Source of the DNA: Planococcus liqunii
Lineage (GTDB): Bacteria > Bacillota > Bacilli > Bacillales_A > Planococcaceae
Length of the DNA stretch: 64,000 nucleotides
Direction of reading: 5' to 3'
Assembly (NCBI RefSeq): GCF_030413595.1
Contig: NZ_CP129238.1
Span: forward strand, 1,798,001 to 1,862,000
Part shown: piece by piece, positions 55,103 through 63,897 of the stretch
Numbering within the stretch: position 1 is the stretch's first letter
Layout: each line of letters begins with the position of its first letter
Translations under genes and position numbers: made by a program
Notes under the pieces: generated by a model
The model's database searches: none
What the model saw: only the letters and a program-made list of their open reading frames with translations
Told to the model about the DNA's origin: nothing

Positions 55103-55582
55103 GTGGAACAAACAAAATCAACAAACATTATTTTATTCAGCGGAGATTACGACAAAGCGATGGCCGCTTACATCATCGCGAACGGCGCAGCAGCCTTTGA
55201 TCATGAAGTAACGATTTTCCACACATTCTGGGGATTAAATGTATTGCGGAAAGACAAACCGCCTGCCGTAAAGAAAGGTTTTCTTGAACGGCAATTTGCC
55301 AGAATGATGCCGCGGGGCGCAGACAAGATGGGCTTGTCCAATATGAATATGGGCGGCATGGGACCCAAAATGATCAAACAAGTGATCGGCAAGCACAATT
55401 CGATGACGATGCCGCAATTGATCGAGATGGCACAGGAACAGGACATCCATCTGGTGGCATGTACAATGACGATGGATCTTCTCGGACTGCAGCAGGAAGA
55501 ATTGCTTGACGGCGTAACCTATGCGGGCGTGGCTGCTTATTTGGCAGATGCAGAAGACGGCAACGTGAATTTATTCATTTAA
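55103..55582 (+). CDS. DsrE/DsrF-like sulfur-carrier protein
   Basis: 159 residues from GTG 55103 (GGAGG upstream). DsrE fold with ILFSGDYDKAMAAYIIANGA, TIFHTFWGLNVLRK, and Cys120 in HLVACTMTMDLLGLQ as likely sulfur carrier. A Met/Gly-rich loop (NMNMGGMGPKM) sits mid-protein. First gene of the main operon. Probably accepts and relays sulfane sulfur to TusA/rhodanese partners. Confidence 0.88.
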   Translation: MEQTKSTNIILFSGDYDKAMAAYIIANGAAAFDHEVTIFHTFWGLNVLRKDKPPAVKKGFLERQFARMMPRGADKMGLSNMNMGGMGPKMIKQVIGKHNSMTMPQLIEMAQEQDIHLVACTMTMDLLGLQQEELLDGVTYAGVAAYLADAEDGNVNLFI

Positions 55583-55598
55583 CGAAAAGAGGGGAAAT

Positions 55599-55964
55599 AT
55601 GGATACTTGGTTAATGATTTTAATCGGTGCTGTTATTGTTTTTATCGGTTACCGCGCGATCGCACCAGCAAAAGGCGGAAAATCCATTTCGACGGATGAA
55701 CTGAAGCCAGAACTTAAGAAAATCGGCAAACAATTCATTGATGTAAGAACACCAGCAGAGTTCAAAGCAGGGCACATCAAGGAATTCAAGAATATTCCGC
55801 TCAATGAATTGCCAAATCGCCTGAATGAACTGAACGCAGAGCAAGACATTTACCTGATCTGCCAGAGCGGTATGCGAAGCAGCAGAGCAGCAGACATATT
55901 AAAGAAAAATGGTTTTGAGCAAGTCGTTAATGTAAGAGGCGGCATGAACAATTACCGTCCATAA
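55599..55964 (+). CDS. Membrane-anchored rhodanese
   Basis: 121 residues. N-terminal membrane helix (about 4-22), then a single rhodanese domain with FIDVRTPAEFKAGHI and active Cys88 in CQSGMRSS. AGAGGGG precedes ATG 55599. Sulfurtransferase held at the membrane within the cst-like operon. Confidence 0.9.
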   Translation: MDTWLMILIGAVIVFIGYRAIAPAKGGKSISTDELKPELKKIGKQFIDVRTPAEFKAGHIKEFKNIPLNELPNRLNELNAEQDIYLICQSGMRSSRAADILKKNGFEQVVNVRGGMNNYRP

Positions 55965-55982
55965 ATTGAAGGAGGAAAAACA

Positions 55983-56279
55983 ATGAACCGAATGGCCACA
56001 CAAGAAGTACAAGAACATATTAAAAACAATAAAGATGCGTCAATTATCGATGTGCGCGAAACAGAAGAAGTAAAGGCAGGAAAGATTCCCGGCGCAGTTA
56101 ATACCCCTTTAGGGCTTATCGAGTTCCGTCTGCAGGATATCGACAAATCTAAAGAACACATCCTAGTTTGCCGATCCGGCAACCGCAGCGGCATGGCAAC
56201 AAATATCCTTGAAAGCCGCGGCTACAACGTTATCAATATGGATGGCGGCATGCTGGACTGGGACGGACCGACTGAGTAA
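55983..56279 (+). CDS. Single-domain rhodanese
   Basis: 98 residues. SIIDVRETEEVKAGKIPGA and active Cys63 in LVCRSGNRSG. AAGGAGG precedes ATG 55983. 18 bp after the previous gene, cytosolic sulfurtransferase. Confidence 0.92.
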   Translation: MNRMATQEVQEHIKNNKDASIIDVRETEEVKAGKIPGAVNTPLGLIEFRLQDIDKSKEHILVCRSGNRSGMATNILESRGYNVINMDGGMLDWDGPTE

Positions 56280-56303
56280 GTAAAATTTTTTTTAACTGAA
56301 AAT

Positions 56304-56319
56304 ATACCCCACTGGGTAC
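56304..56319 (+). promoter_or_regulatory. CstR-type operator 5
   Basis: ATACCC-CACT-GGGTAC, one mismatch, 16 bp before the tusA-rhodanese start. Suggests an internal regulated promoter. Confidence 0.75.
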
Positions 56320-56334
56320 TAGGAGGATCATTAC

Positions 56335-56904
56335 ATGATTAAAACTGACCAAATTCTTGATGCAAAAGGGCTTGCATGCCCAATGCCGATCGTACGCACG
56401 AAAAAAGCGATGAAAGACTTGGAACCCGGACAAGTGATTGAAGTGCAGGCGACCGACAAGGGTTCGCTTGCCGATATGAAAGCTTGGGCGAAAAGCAGCG
56501 GCAACCAGTATCTCGGTTCTTCTGAAGAAGGCGATGTGCTGAAGCATTACTTGCGGAAAGCAGATTCGTCAGAAGAAAAGGACGAGATTAATTTCCCACA
56601 TACGGTGACAAATAGCGAATTGCAGGAGCAGCTTGGACGCGGCGGCATAATCATTTTGGACGTCCGGGAGCCGGCAGAATTTGCATTCGGACACGTAAAA
56701 GGCGCGGTATCGATCCCTCTTGGAGAACTGGATCAGCGGGCAGGCGAATTGGATTCAGAAAAAGAAGTTTTCGTCATCTGCCTCACAGGCAACCGCAGTG
56801 ATTTTGCAGCGAAGCAATTGGCTGAAAAAGGCTTTGGCCGCGTGAAGAATGCCGTAGAGGGCATGAGCCAATGGGCCGGCGAAACGAAACAAAGCAGTAG
56901 CTAA
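56335..56904 (+). CDS. TusA-rhodanese fusion (CstA-like)
   Basis: 189 residues. TusA domain (1-75) with Cys15 in GLACPMPIV; rhodanese domain (about 92-183) with ILDVREPAEFAFGH and Cys149 in VICLTGNRS. Staphylococcal CstA combines rhodanese, TusA and DsrE parts in one chain; here the DsrE part is a separate gene just downstream. Intramolecular persulfide transfer between Cys15 and Cys149 is likely. TAGGAGG precedes ATG 56335. Confidence 0.9.
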   Translation: MIKTDQILDAKGLACPMPIVRTKKAMKDLEPGQVIEVQATDKGSLADMKAWAKSSGNQYLGSSEEGDVLKHYLRKADSSEEKDEINFPHTVTNSELQEQLGRGGIIILDVREPAEFAFGHVKGAVSIPLGELDQRAGELDSEKEVFVICLTGNRSDFAAKQLAEKGFGRVKNAVEGMSQWAGETKQSSS

Positions 56905-56941
56905 GCAATCTTACAATTTAACTTAACTGGAGGAATACCAA

Positions 56942-57337
56942 ATGGCAGGAAAAACAGCAATCATCGCATCAAACGGTTCATTATTCGATGCGTACAAAGT
57001 TTATAATATCGCAACAGCCGCAGCAGCAAGTGATCACGAAGTGGCGATTTTCTTCACATTCGAAGGATTGAACTTGATCCACAAAGAAGCATACGGACAA
57101 TTGGCTTTGCCGAAAGGCAAGGAGCAATTGGCAGAAGGTTTCAAAAAGGCGAATGTACCCGCCATTCCGGAATTGGTCGAACTGGTATAGGAACTGGATG
57201 TAAAATTCATCGGCTGCCAAATGACGATGGATGTCATGGGCCTTGAAAAAGACGCTTTCATCGACGGTATTGACGTCGGCGGAGCTGTCACGTTCCTGGA
57301 CTTTGCAAAAGACGCAGACGCCACCTTAACGTTTTAA
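56942..57337 (+). pseudogene. DsrE family protein interrupted by an in-frame TAG
   Basis: 131 codons plus stop. ATG 56942 with GGAGG upstream; MAGKTAIIASNGSLFDAYKV, IFFTFEGLNLIHKEAYGQL and VPAIPELVELV, then TAG at 57188-57190, then in the same frame ELDVKFIGCQMTMDVMGLEK and DAFIDGIDVGGAV. The sulfur-carrier Cys in FIGCQMTMD lies after the stop. A CAG codon turned to TAG would explain it. Either a nonsense mutation, suppressed readthrough or a sequence error. Confidence 0.8.
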
Positions 57338-57360
57338 TCCAAAAAAATTTACGTAATAAA

Positions 57361-57376
57361 ATACACTAGGGGGTAT
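57361..57376 (+). promoter_or_regulatory. CstR-type operator 6
   Basis: ATACAC-TAGG-GGGTAT, one mismatch, directly upstream of the persulfide dioxygenase gene. Confidence 0.75.
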
Positions 57377-57380
57377 TTGT

Positions 57381-58508
57381 ATGACAGTAAAAGCAATGAC
57401 AGCCAAACAAGTAGCAAGAAAAGTAATCGATCACGAACCATTGTTCATCCTGGACGTGCGCAACGGCGACGCATTCGCCGACTGGAAAATCGAAGGCGGC
57501 AACATTCAGTATTTGAACATCCCTTATTTCGATTTATTGGACGGTGTCGAAGAAGTGGTTTCAGAACTTCCGACAAACAAAGACATCTTAGTGGTTTGTG
57601 CGAAAGAAGGATCTTCTGTCATGGTGGCGGAAATGCTGGATGAAGAAGGCGTGGAGGCAGCGTATCTAGAAGGCGGCATGAAAGCGTGGAGTGAACAACT
57701 GGAACCAGTGAGAGTCGGCGATTTGAAAAACGGCGGCGAATTGTACCAGTTCGTCCGCATCGGAAAAGGCTGCCTGTCGTATATGGCCATCTCCGGCGGC
57801 GAAGTTGCGATTATCGATGCCACCCGCATGACCGATATCTTCCTGGATTTCGCGCAGGAAAAAGGAGCGACGATCAAGCACGTATTCGACACGCACTTGC
57901 ACGCAGACCACATTTCCGGAGGACGCCAAATCGCAGAAGCGACGGGCGCAATCTATTACTTGCCGCCGGCGGACGCAGAAGAAGTGGTATTCGACTATGC
58001 GGAATTGGTGGGTGGACTGGAAGTCTCGATTGGCGATGCAAAAATAGAAATCGAAGCCTTGTACTCACCCGGGCATACCATCGGGTCGACATCGTTCATC
58101 GTGGACGATCAATACTTGATGACAGGTGACATTCTGTTCATCGATTCCATCGGCCGTCCTGACCTTGCAGGCCTTGCAGAAGACTGGGTAGGCGACTTGC
58201 GTGAATCGCTTTACAGCCGCTACGCAGAATTGGCTGACGAGCTGATCGTATTGCCGGCTCACTTCATGATCATGGAAGAGCTGAACGAGGACGGCAGCGT
58301 CGCGAAAACATTGGGCAGTCTGTTCAAAGAAAACCACGGATTGAATATCGAAGACGAGCAAGAGTTCCGCGATATGGTCACGAAAAACCTGCCGCCGCAG
58401 CCGAACGCATACCAGGATATCCGCCAGACGAACATGGGGAAAATCACACCGGACGATGAAGTGCAGCGCGAAATGGAAATCGGACCGAACCGCTGTGCAG
58501 TCCGTTAA
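57381..58508 (+). CDS. Rhodanese-persulfide dioxygenase fusion (CstB-like)
   Basis: 375 residues. N-terminal rhodanese (about 8-110) with Cys73 in VVCAKEGSS, then a metallo-beta-lactamase domain with THLHADH (His172, His174, Asp176, His177), His232 in SPGHTIGS, Asp250 in MTGDI and His294 in PAHF. Oxidises glutathione, bacillithiol or CoA persulfide to sulfite with O2 and Fe(II) (family knowledge). In staphylococcal CstB the dioxygenase comes first; here rhodanese is first. The start ATG 57381 follows GGGGG, partly overlapped by the operator. Confidence 0.9.
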   Translation: MTVKAMTAKQVARKVIDHEPLFILDVRNGDAFADWKIEGGNIQYLNIPYFDLLDGVEEVVSELPTNKDILVVCAKEGSSVMVAEMLDEEGVEAAYLEGGMKAWSEQLEPVRVGDLKNGGELYQFVRIGKGCLSYMAISGGEVAIIDATRMTDIFLDFAQEKGATIKHVFDTHLHADHISGGRQIAEATGAIYYLPPADAEEVVFDYAELVGGLEVSIGDAKIEIEALYSPGHTIGSTSFIVDDQYLMTGDILFIDSIGRPDLAGLAEDWVGDLRESLYSRYAELADELIVLPAHFMIMEELNEDGSVAKTLGSLFKENHGLNIEDEQEFRDMVTKNLPPQPNAYQDIRQTNMGKITPDDEVQREMEIGPNRCAVR

Positions 58509-58560
58509 TTCTAAATCAAAAATTCAACTAAAAAAGCAGAAACTCAAAGGAGAGAATACG

Positions 58561-58788
58561 ATGAACGCAGATAAAGTATTAGACGCAAAAGGCTTGGCTT
58601 GCCCAATGCCGATCGTCAAAACAAGAAAAGAAATGAAAGACATGGAGTCTGGCCAAGTGTTGGAAATCCTGGCAACCGATAAAGGCGCAAAAGCGGACAT
58701 GACGGCTTGGGCAAAATCGGGAGGCCACGAATTGCTGGACATTCAAGAAGAAGGCGGCGTCCTAAAATTCTGGATCAAGAAAGGCTGA
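58561..58788 (+). CDS. TusA sulfur-carrier protein
   Basis: 75 residues. KVLDAKGLACPMPIVKTRKE with Cys14. Very like the TusA half of the fusion at 56335, indicating a duplication. AAAGGAG precedes ATG 58561. Carries sulfane sulfur as protein persulfide. Confidence 0.93.
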   Translation: MNADKVLDAKGLACPMPIVKTRKEMKDMESGQVLEILATDKGAKADMTAWAKSGGHELLDIQEEGGVLKFWIKKG

Positions 58789-58797
58789 AAGCAGTAG

Positions 58798-58834
58798 GAA
58801 GGGTATCGCTGTGATACCCTTTTCTCTTTTGGAA
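58798..58834 (+). terminator. Terminator between tusA and tauE
   Basis: AAGGGTATC/GATACCCTT with loop GCTGT, then TTCTCTTTT. It leaves reduced read-through into tauE. Confidence 0.75.
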
Positions 58835-58847
58835 AGGGTGACAAAGA

Positions 58848-59624
58848 ATGAGTTTTGATTTTATTATCGTCATATTCCTGATCGGCTTTATCGGTTCTTT
58901 CATCTCCGGTATGGTCGGCATCGGCGGCTCGATCATCAAGTACCCGATGCTTCTCTACATACCAGTGATGTTGGGATATACCGCATTCAGTGCCCATGAA
59001 GTCTCCAGCATTAGTGCCATCCAAGTGTTTTTTGCGACAATTGCCGGGGTTTGGGCATACCGCGGCAGCGGGTATTTGAACAAAACGCTAATTGCCTATA
59101 TGGGCGGAGCCATTTTACTCGGGAGTTTCATCGGAGGCTACGGTTCGACGCTAATGTCTGAGCAGGCCATCAATGTCGTATACGCCGTTTTGGCCACGAT
59201 AGCGGTCATCATGATGTTCCTTCCGAAAAAAGGAGTCGACGATATCCCGCTCGATCAGGTCACGTTCAATAAATGGCTGGCAGCCGCATTGGCCTTTATC
59301 GTGGGGATTGCAGCGGGAGTCGTTGGAGCGGCGGGCGCCTTTATCCTGGTGCCCATTATGCTCGTGGTCCTGAAGATTCCAACCCGCATGACCATTGCAA
59401 CTTCACTCGCCATTACGTTTATCTCGTCCATTGGTTCGACCGTGGGGAAAATTGTTACCGACCAGATTTTATATGGACCTGCAGCGGTCATGATTGTAGC
59501 GAGCATTTTGGCTGCACCGCTTGGCGCAAAAATCGGACAGAAAATGAACACAAAGTATTTGCAATGGATATTAGCACTCTTGATTCTTGGGACAGCGATT
59601 AAAATTTGGGCGGATATTTTGTAA
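58848..59624 (+). CDS. TauE/SafE-type sulfite or sulfonate exporter
   Basis: 258 residues, eight hydrophobic segments. [18 protein letters not shown] and [18 protein letters not shown] are the two internal repeats of the TauE/SafE family. GAAAGGG precedes ATG 58848. It closes the operon and would remove the sulfite made by the dioxygenase. Confidence 0.9.
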   Translation: MSFDFIIVIFLIGFIGSFISGMVGIGGSIIKYPMLLYIPVMLGYTAFSAHEVSSISAIQVFFATIAGVWAYRGSGYLNKTLIAYMGGAILLGSFIGGYGSTLMSEQAINVVYAVLATIAVIMMFLPKKGVDDIPLDQVTFNKWLAAALAFIVGIAAGVVGAAGAFILVPIMLVVLKIPTRMTIATSLAITFISSIGSTVGKIVTDQILYGPAAVMIVASILAAPLGAKIGQKMNTKYLQWILALLILGTAIKIWADIL

Positions 59625-59641
59625 TCGGACAGAGGCATAGT

Positions 59642-59676
59642 GAAAAGGAGACAGCACGTGGCTGTCTCCTTTTTTA
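59642..59676. terminator. Bidirectional terminator after tauE
   Basis: AAAAGGAGACAGC/GCTGTCTCCTTTT perfect 13-bp stem, loop ACGTG, T-tract on both sides. Confidence 0.92.
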
Positions 59677-59683
59677 TATTAGA

Positions 59684-60079
59684 TTACGGTTTGCAGTGTG
59701 TTTTTTCTTCGGCAAATCCAGAAGGATAAACCACTTGGCCTAATTTTTCATAGTCTGCCGTTGATTCGCCTACATAGATGATTTCGTCGCCCTCACCCGC
59801 TTGTTTATACATGTCACGGGCTAATTGGATCAACTCTTCTTCTGTTTGTGGAACCGGCACATCGGGTTCATCGATCTCTAAAATTGTCGTCTGTCTAATC
59901 ACAAATTGGGTTCCTTCCGAATTTGTTACAGTCTCATATGTAGTTAAATCGTTTTCATCACAAATTATCTGATCTTTTTTTAATTGGCCGTTGGAAACTA
60001 CTGCAGAACCTTTATATATAATCGGATAAAGAGCAGCCAATATAAACAAAATAAATGCCCATCTAAACAATCTTTTCAA
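59684..60079 (-). CDS. Exported or membrane-anchored protein of unknown function
   Basis: 131 residues from TTG 60079 (GGAGGAG upstream). Hydrophobic N-terminus (about 5-20), then an outside domain with two Cys (IICDENDL and the C-terminal HCKP) that could pair. ETVTNSEGTQFVIRQTTILE is the most structured part. Function unknown. Confidence 0.65.
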   Translation of the reverse strand: MKRLFRWAFILFILAALYPIIYKGSAVVSNGQLKKDQIICDENDLTTYETVTNSEGTQFVIRQTTILEIDEPDVPVPQTEEELIQLARDMYKQAGEGDEIIYVGESTADYEKLGQVVYPSGFAEEKTHCKP

Positions 60080-60397
60080 GCCATCTCCTCCATTTCTCCT
60101 TGAAAAAAAGAAACGCTACGAACCCATTAAACACCCGACTTATTAACTATGATCGTACCATTTATATGGATGGCGTAGTAGGGTTCCTAAAAAATATATT
60201 GGTCCTAAGCTCTATGAGTCAACTAAGAAAGGGCTTTCATTGATATTGTTATATTAAGAATAGTAATTAAAAGTCACAGTCATTTACTTAAACTTTGAAT
60301 GCATGTAGATTAAAATTAAAATAGGCCAAATAACCTTGCTAGTACTGGTTAGATATATGCTTTTAATATTTTTCGAACCATTCATTCATGAATTATA
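60080..60397. other. Intergenic region
   Basis: About 320 bp, AT-rich. Nothing recognised besides the nik promoter that begins at 60398. Confidence 0.35.
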
Positions 60398-60457
60398 TTG
60401 ACAATGAAAGCTCAGATAACTATAGTTACAATAGTGAAATTGATAATCATTATCAAT
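60398..60457 (+). promoter_or_regulatory. nik promoter with perfect Fur box
   Basis: TTGACA (60398-60403), 17-bp spacer and TATAGT (60421-60426). Then ATTGATAAT-C-ATTATCAAT (60439-60457), which contains the exact 7-1-7 Bacillus Fur box TGATAAT-N-ATTATCA near the transcription start. Predicts iron repression by Fur. Confidence 0.88.
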
Positions 60458-60482
60458 GAGAAAAGAGAGGAATTACATAATC

Positions 60483-62090
60483 ATGAATAAGCATAGAAAA
60501 TTTTTAGCAGTGGCCATTAGCTTGGCGATAGCGATCATACTGGGAGGATGTTCGGACGATAAAGCCGAATCGGCCAGTGGGGCTTCAGCGGACAACGCCA
60601 TCACAATCTCCTGGCCAAGAGATATCGGCCCTATGAATCCGCACGTTTATAATCCATCGCAGCTATTGGCCCAATCGATGATTTATGAACCGCTGGTCAG
60701 CTATAAAGAAGGCGGCGAAATTCAACCGCATTTGGCAGAGTCCTGGACGGTTTCCGAGGACGGATTAGAATACATATTTAAAATTCGTGAAAACGTTAAG
60801 TTTACTGATGGCTCGGCGCTTACAGCGGCTGTAGTCAAAAAGAACTTCGATGCGGTCATGAAAAATTCAAGTTCCCACAGTTGGCTTGGCGTAATCAATG
60901 TTTTGGAAAAGACTGAAGCAGTTGACGATCAGACTTTTAAAATGGTGCTAAAAGAGCCGTATTATCCGGCACTTCAGGACCTGGCAGTTGTTCGGCCGGT
61001 GCGATTCTTGGGCGAAGCAGGATTTCCAGAAGACGGCGACACGTCTAAAGGCATCACCGAGCCTGTCGGTACAGGTCCATGGATGCTGAAAGACTATAAG
61101 AAAGACGAATATGCGGTGTTCACCCGCAATCCCGAGTACTGGGGAGAAAGCCCGGAGCTTGAAGAAGTGAAAATCAAAATCATCCCCGATGCTGAAACCC
61201 GGGTTCTGGCATTTGAAAAAGGCGATTTGGATTTGATTTATGGCGAAGGTGTCATCAGCATGGATTCCTTTAATCAGTTGAAAGAATCCGGTGAATACCA
61301 AACCGCTCTTTCCAAACCAGTCGGAACAAGAAGCTTGCTGTTAAATACAACAAATGAAAAATTGGCAGATTTGCGGGTACGCAAAGCACTTCAGCATGGC
61401 TTCAACAAACAGGCGATGGTTGAAGGGGTCACATTAGGCTTAGAAGAAAAAGCAGATAATATTCTATCGACAAACTTCCCATATACCGATATTGAAGTAG
61501 AACCGTTTGACTACGATGTGGAAAAAGCTGCGGAATACCTGGAAGAAGCAGGCTGGAAGCTGCCTGCCGGAAAAGCAGTTCGCGAAAAGGACGGCCAGCC
61601 TCTCGAATTGGAATTAATCTACGACAAGACCGATCCCATTCAAAAAGCGATGGCCGAAACATTGCAGGCCGAATGGTCAGCACTCGGCATTAAGCTGAAT
61701 ATTAGCGGGCTTGAATTGACCACTCAAATTGAACGCCGGAAAGCCGGAGATTTTGATGTCGATTTCTGGTACAACTACGGTGCACCTTACGATCCGCATT
61801 CGTTCATCAATGTTGTAGCAGAAAAAGGATGGGGCGTTGCAGAAGCCCATTCGAACTTGCCGATGAAATCGGATTTGGACCAGCAAATAAAAGAAACACT
61901 GGGGTCTACGGATGAGGCGAAGCGCCAGCAATTATACGGTTCGATTCTTGGAACCTTACAGGAACAATCTGTTTTTGTGCCTATTTCTTATATTAAAAAG
62001 TCGGTCATTTACCAAAACGGTGTAGAAGAATTTATCTTCCCGGCAAACCGGGATGAACACCCTTTCAACGAAATGAAAATCAGCAAGTAA
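60483..62090 (+). CDS. Nickel/metallophore ABC transporter substrate-binding lipoprotein (NikA/CntA family)
   Basis: 535 residues from ATG 60483. Lipoprotein signal ending IILGGC, then SWPRDIGPMNPHVYNPSQL, GTGPWMLKDYKKDEYAVF and NFWYN-type C-terminal blocks (DFWYNYGAPYDPHSFINVV) close to NikA/CntA proteins. The Fur box upstream points to iron- or broad metal-chelate uptake (for example staphylopine-like opine or citrate/His complexes) rather than a dedicated nickel role. First gene of the importer operon. Confidence 0.87.
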   Translation: MNKHRKFLAVAISLAIAIILGGCSDDKAESASGASADNAITISWPRDIGPMNPHVYNPSQLLAQSMIYEPLVSYKEGGEIQPHLAESWTVSEDGLEYIFKIRENVKFTDGSALTAAVVKKNFDAVMKNSSSHSWLGVINVLEKTEAVDDQTFKMVLKEPYYPALQDLAVVRPVRFLGEAGFPEDGDTSKGITEPVGTGPWMLKDYKKDEYAVFTRNPEYWGESPELEEVKIKIIPDAETRVLAFEKGDLDLIYGEGVISMDSFNQLKESGEYQTALSKPVGTRSLLLNTTNEKLADLRVRKALQHGFNKQAMVEGVTLGLEEKADNILSTNFPYTDIEVEPFDYDVEKAAEYLEEAGWKLPAGKAVREKDGQPLELELIYDKTDPIQKAMAETLQAEWSALGIKLNISGLELTTQIERRKAGDFDVDFWYNYGAPYDPHSFINVVAEKGWGVAEAHSNLPMKSDLDQQIKETLGSTDEAKRQQLYGSILGTLQEQSVFVPISYIKKSVIYQNGVEEFIFPANRDEHPFNEMKISK

Positions 62091-62108
62091 CAGCGGGGAG
62101 GACAAGTC

Positions 62109-63053
62109 ATGGCAACCTATATTTCAAAACGGCTCCTTGCTGTCATCCCCATCGTTCTCTTTGCCATTTTTCTGATGTTCTTACTCATCCGCCTTTCGCC
62201 GGTTGATCCTGCAGAAGCGTATCTTTCCGCAGCCCATATTCATCCAACGGATGAAATTCTGGCAGAAAAAAGACATGAATTCGGTTTGGATCAGCCGTTG
62301 TGGATGCAGTATGTCCAAACGGTCAAAGGAATTGTCCTACTGGATTTTGGCAATTCGTTTGTAACGAATACTCCTGTTTGGCAGGAGATTGCAGCAAGAA
62401 TGCCAGCAACCATCCAGCTCGCCCTCAGCAGTATACTGTTGGCCATTGCCATCAGCATCCCGCTCGGCTTTTTGTCAGCGGTATACAAAAACGGGGCAAT
62501 CGATCATTTTAGCAGGCTGCTTTCTTTTTTAGGCGCTTCCATCCCCCAGTTTTGGCTGGGATACTTATTGATCTTTCTCTTTTCCGTCAAACTGGATTTG
62601 TTTCCGGTGGAAGGGAAAGGGACCTGGCAGCATTTTGTATTGCCCAGTCTGACTTTGTCCCTAGCATTGGTTGCTGTCTACACCCGCTTGCTCCGGGCCA
62701 GTGTACTGGAAGAGCTGGAGCAGCAGTATGTCTTATATGCGCGGACGCGGGGCATCAAAGAAAAAGCCATTATGGGCAAGCACGTCTTAAAAATCGCGAT
62801 TGCTCCTATGATGACGGGGCTTGGCATGAACCTTGGAAAACTTTTGACCGGTACGATTATCATTGAACAAGTTTTTTCATGGCCGGGATTCGGCCGATAT
62901 TTTGTAGAAGCCATATTTAACCGGGACATACCTGTTATTCAATGTTACGTGATGTTGGCCGTTTGCTTATTTGTCATATGCAACTTGATTGTGGATATTG
63001 TGCAAATGTACATGGATCCACGCATTTCATTGAAGGGAAGGGCTCAGTTTTGA
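62109..63053 (+). CDS. ABC transporter permease NikB-like
   Basis: 314 residues, six helices. RLLAVIPIVLFAIFLMFLLI in helix 1 and EQQYVLYARTRGIKEKAIMG as the EAA loop that docks the ATPase. GGGGAGGA precedes ATG 62109, 18 bp after nikA. Forms the channel with NikC. Confidence 0.9.
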   Translation: MATYISKRLLAVIPIVLFAIFLMFLLIRLSPVDPAEAYLSAAHIHPTDEILAEKRHEFGLDQPLWMQYVQTVKGIVLLDFGNSFVTNTPVWQEIAARMPATIQLALSSILLAIAISIPLGFLSAVYKNGAIDHFSRLLSFLGASIPQFWLGYLLIFLFSVKLDLFPVEGKGTWQHFVLPSLTLSLALVAVYTRLLRASVLEELEQQYVLYARTRGIKEKAIMGKHVLKIAIAPMMTGLGMNLGKLLTGTIIIEQVFSWPGFGRYFVEAIFNRDIPVIQCYVMLAVCLFVICNLIVDIVQMYMDPRISLKGRAQF

Positions 63054-63880
63054 TTTCTAGCATACGAATCGCAAGAAAGAGCCAACTAGCCATCCTCATT
63101 GGCTCTGCCACACTGGCCGTATTCTTCCTGATCGCTATTTTAGCTCCTTGGATTGCGCCGAATGATCCCATCCAGGTGAACCTGGCATTTAAATTGTCGC
63201 CTCCTTCTTTGGACTACCCTTTGGGAACGGATCATTTGGGGCGATGCAACCTGTCTCGGCTTTTATACGGCGCGCGCGTCTCGTTAGGTTTCGCTTCTTT
63301 GATTTTTGTGGCTGCTTTAGGTTTCGGCTTGGTGATTGGCACAATTGCCGGATATAAAGGCGGCGTAATTGATGCTGTATTGATGAGATTTTGCGAAGGC
63401 GTTATGGCGTTTCCGAATCTTGTGCTTGTTCTTGGCATCGTCGGACTGCTCGGCCCCGGGCTTTGGCAGGTGGTGATGGCGCTGATGATGGTTCAATGGG
63501 TATATTACGCAAGAATGATCCGCAATATGATTGTCGGTTTGAAAGAACAGAATTTCATACTGGCAGCCCGCATCAGCGGATCCTCTACAGGGAAAATAAT
63601 TAGGCGCCACATGATTCCAAATGTGCTTCCGCCAGTTCTGGTGATGGGCACACTTGAAATGGGATGGGCTATCATGGATCTGTCGGCACTGTCATTTCTC
63701 GGGCTCGGCGTCCAACCTCCGACTCCCGAATGGGGGGCCATGATTCTGGAAGGCAAAAACTTCATCCGCAGCCAGCCTGAATTGATGCTCTACCCGGGGA
63801 TCATGATACTGCTCGTTGTAATTTCTTTTAATGTATTAGGTGAAGCTTTATCGGAGAAGTACGGCATTAAAAAACGGTAG
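63050..63880 (+). CDS. ABC transporter permease NikC-like
   Basis: 276 residues from TTG 63050, which overlaps the nikB stop by 4 nt, with AAGGG upstream. YPLGTDHLGRCNLSRLLYGA and the EAA loop EQNFILAARISGSSTGKII are NikC/DppC features. Second channel subunit. Confidence 0.9.
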   Translation: MISSIRIARKSQLAILIGSATLAVFFLIAILAPWIAPNDPIQVNLAFKLSPPSLDYPLGTDHLGRCNLSRLLYGARVSLGFASLIFVAALGFGLVIGTIAGYKGGVIDAVLMRFCEGVMAFPNLVLVLGIVGLLGPGLWQVVMALMMVQWVYYARMIRNMIVGLKEQNFILAARISGSSTGKIIRRHMIPNVLPPVLVMGTLEMGWAIMDLSALSFLGLGVQPPTPEWGAMILEGKNFIRSQPELMLYPGIMILLVVISFNVLGEALSEKYGIKKR

Positions 63881-63897
63881 TGGGAAGGGATGATCAG

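Noticed and set aside
57377..57643. 88-codon frame overlapping the dioxygenase start
   Set aside because: Out-of-frame shadow of the rhodanese domain.
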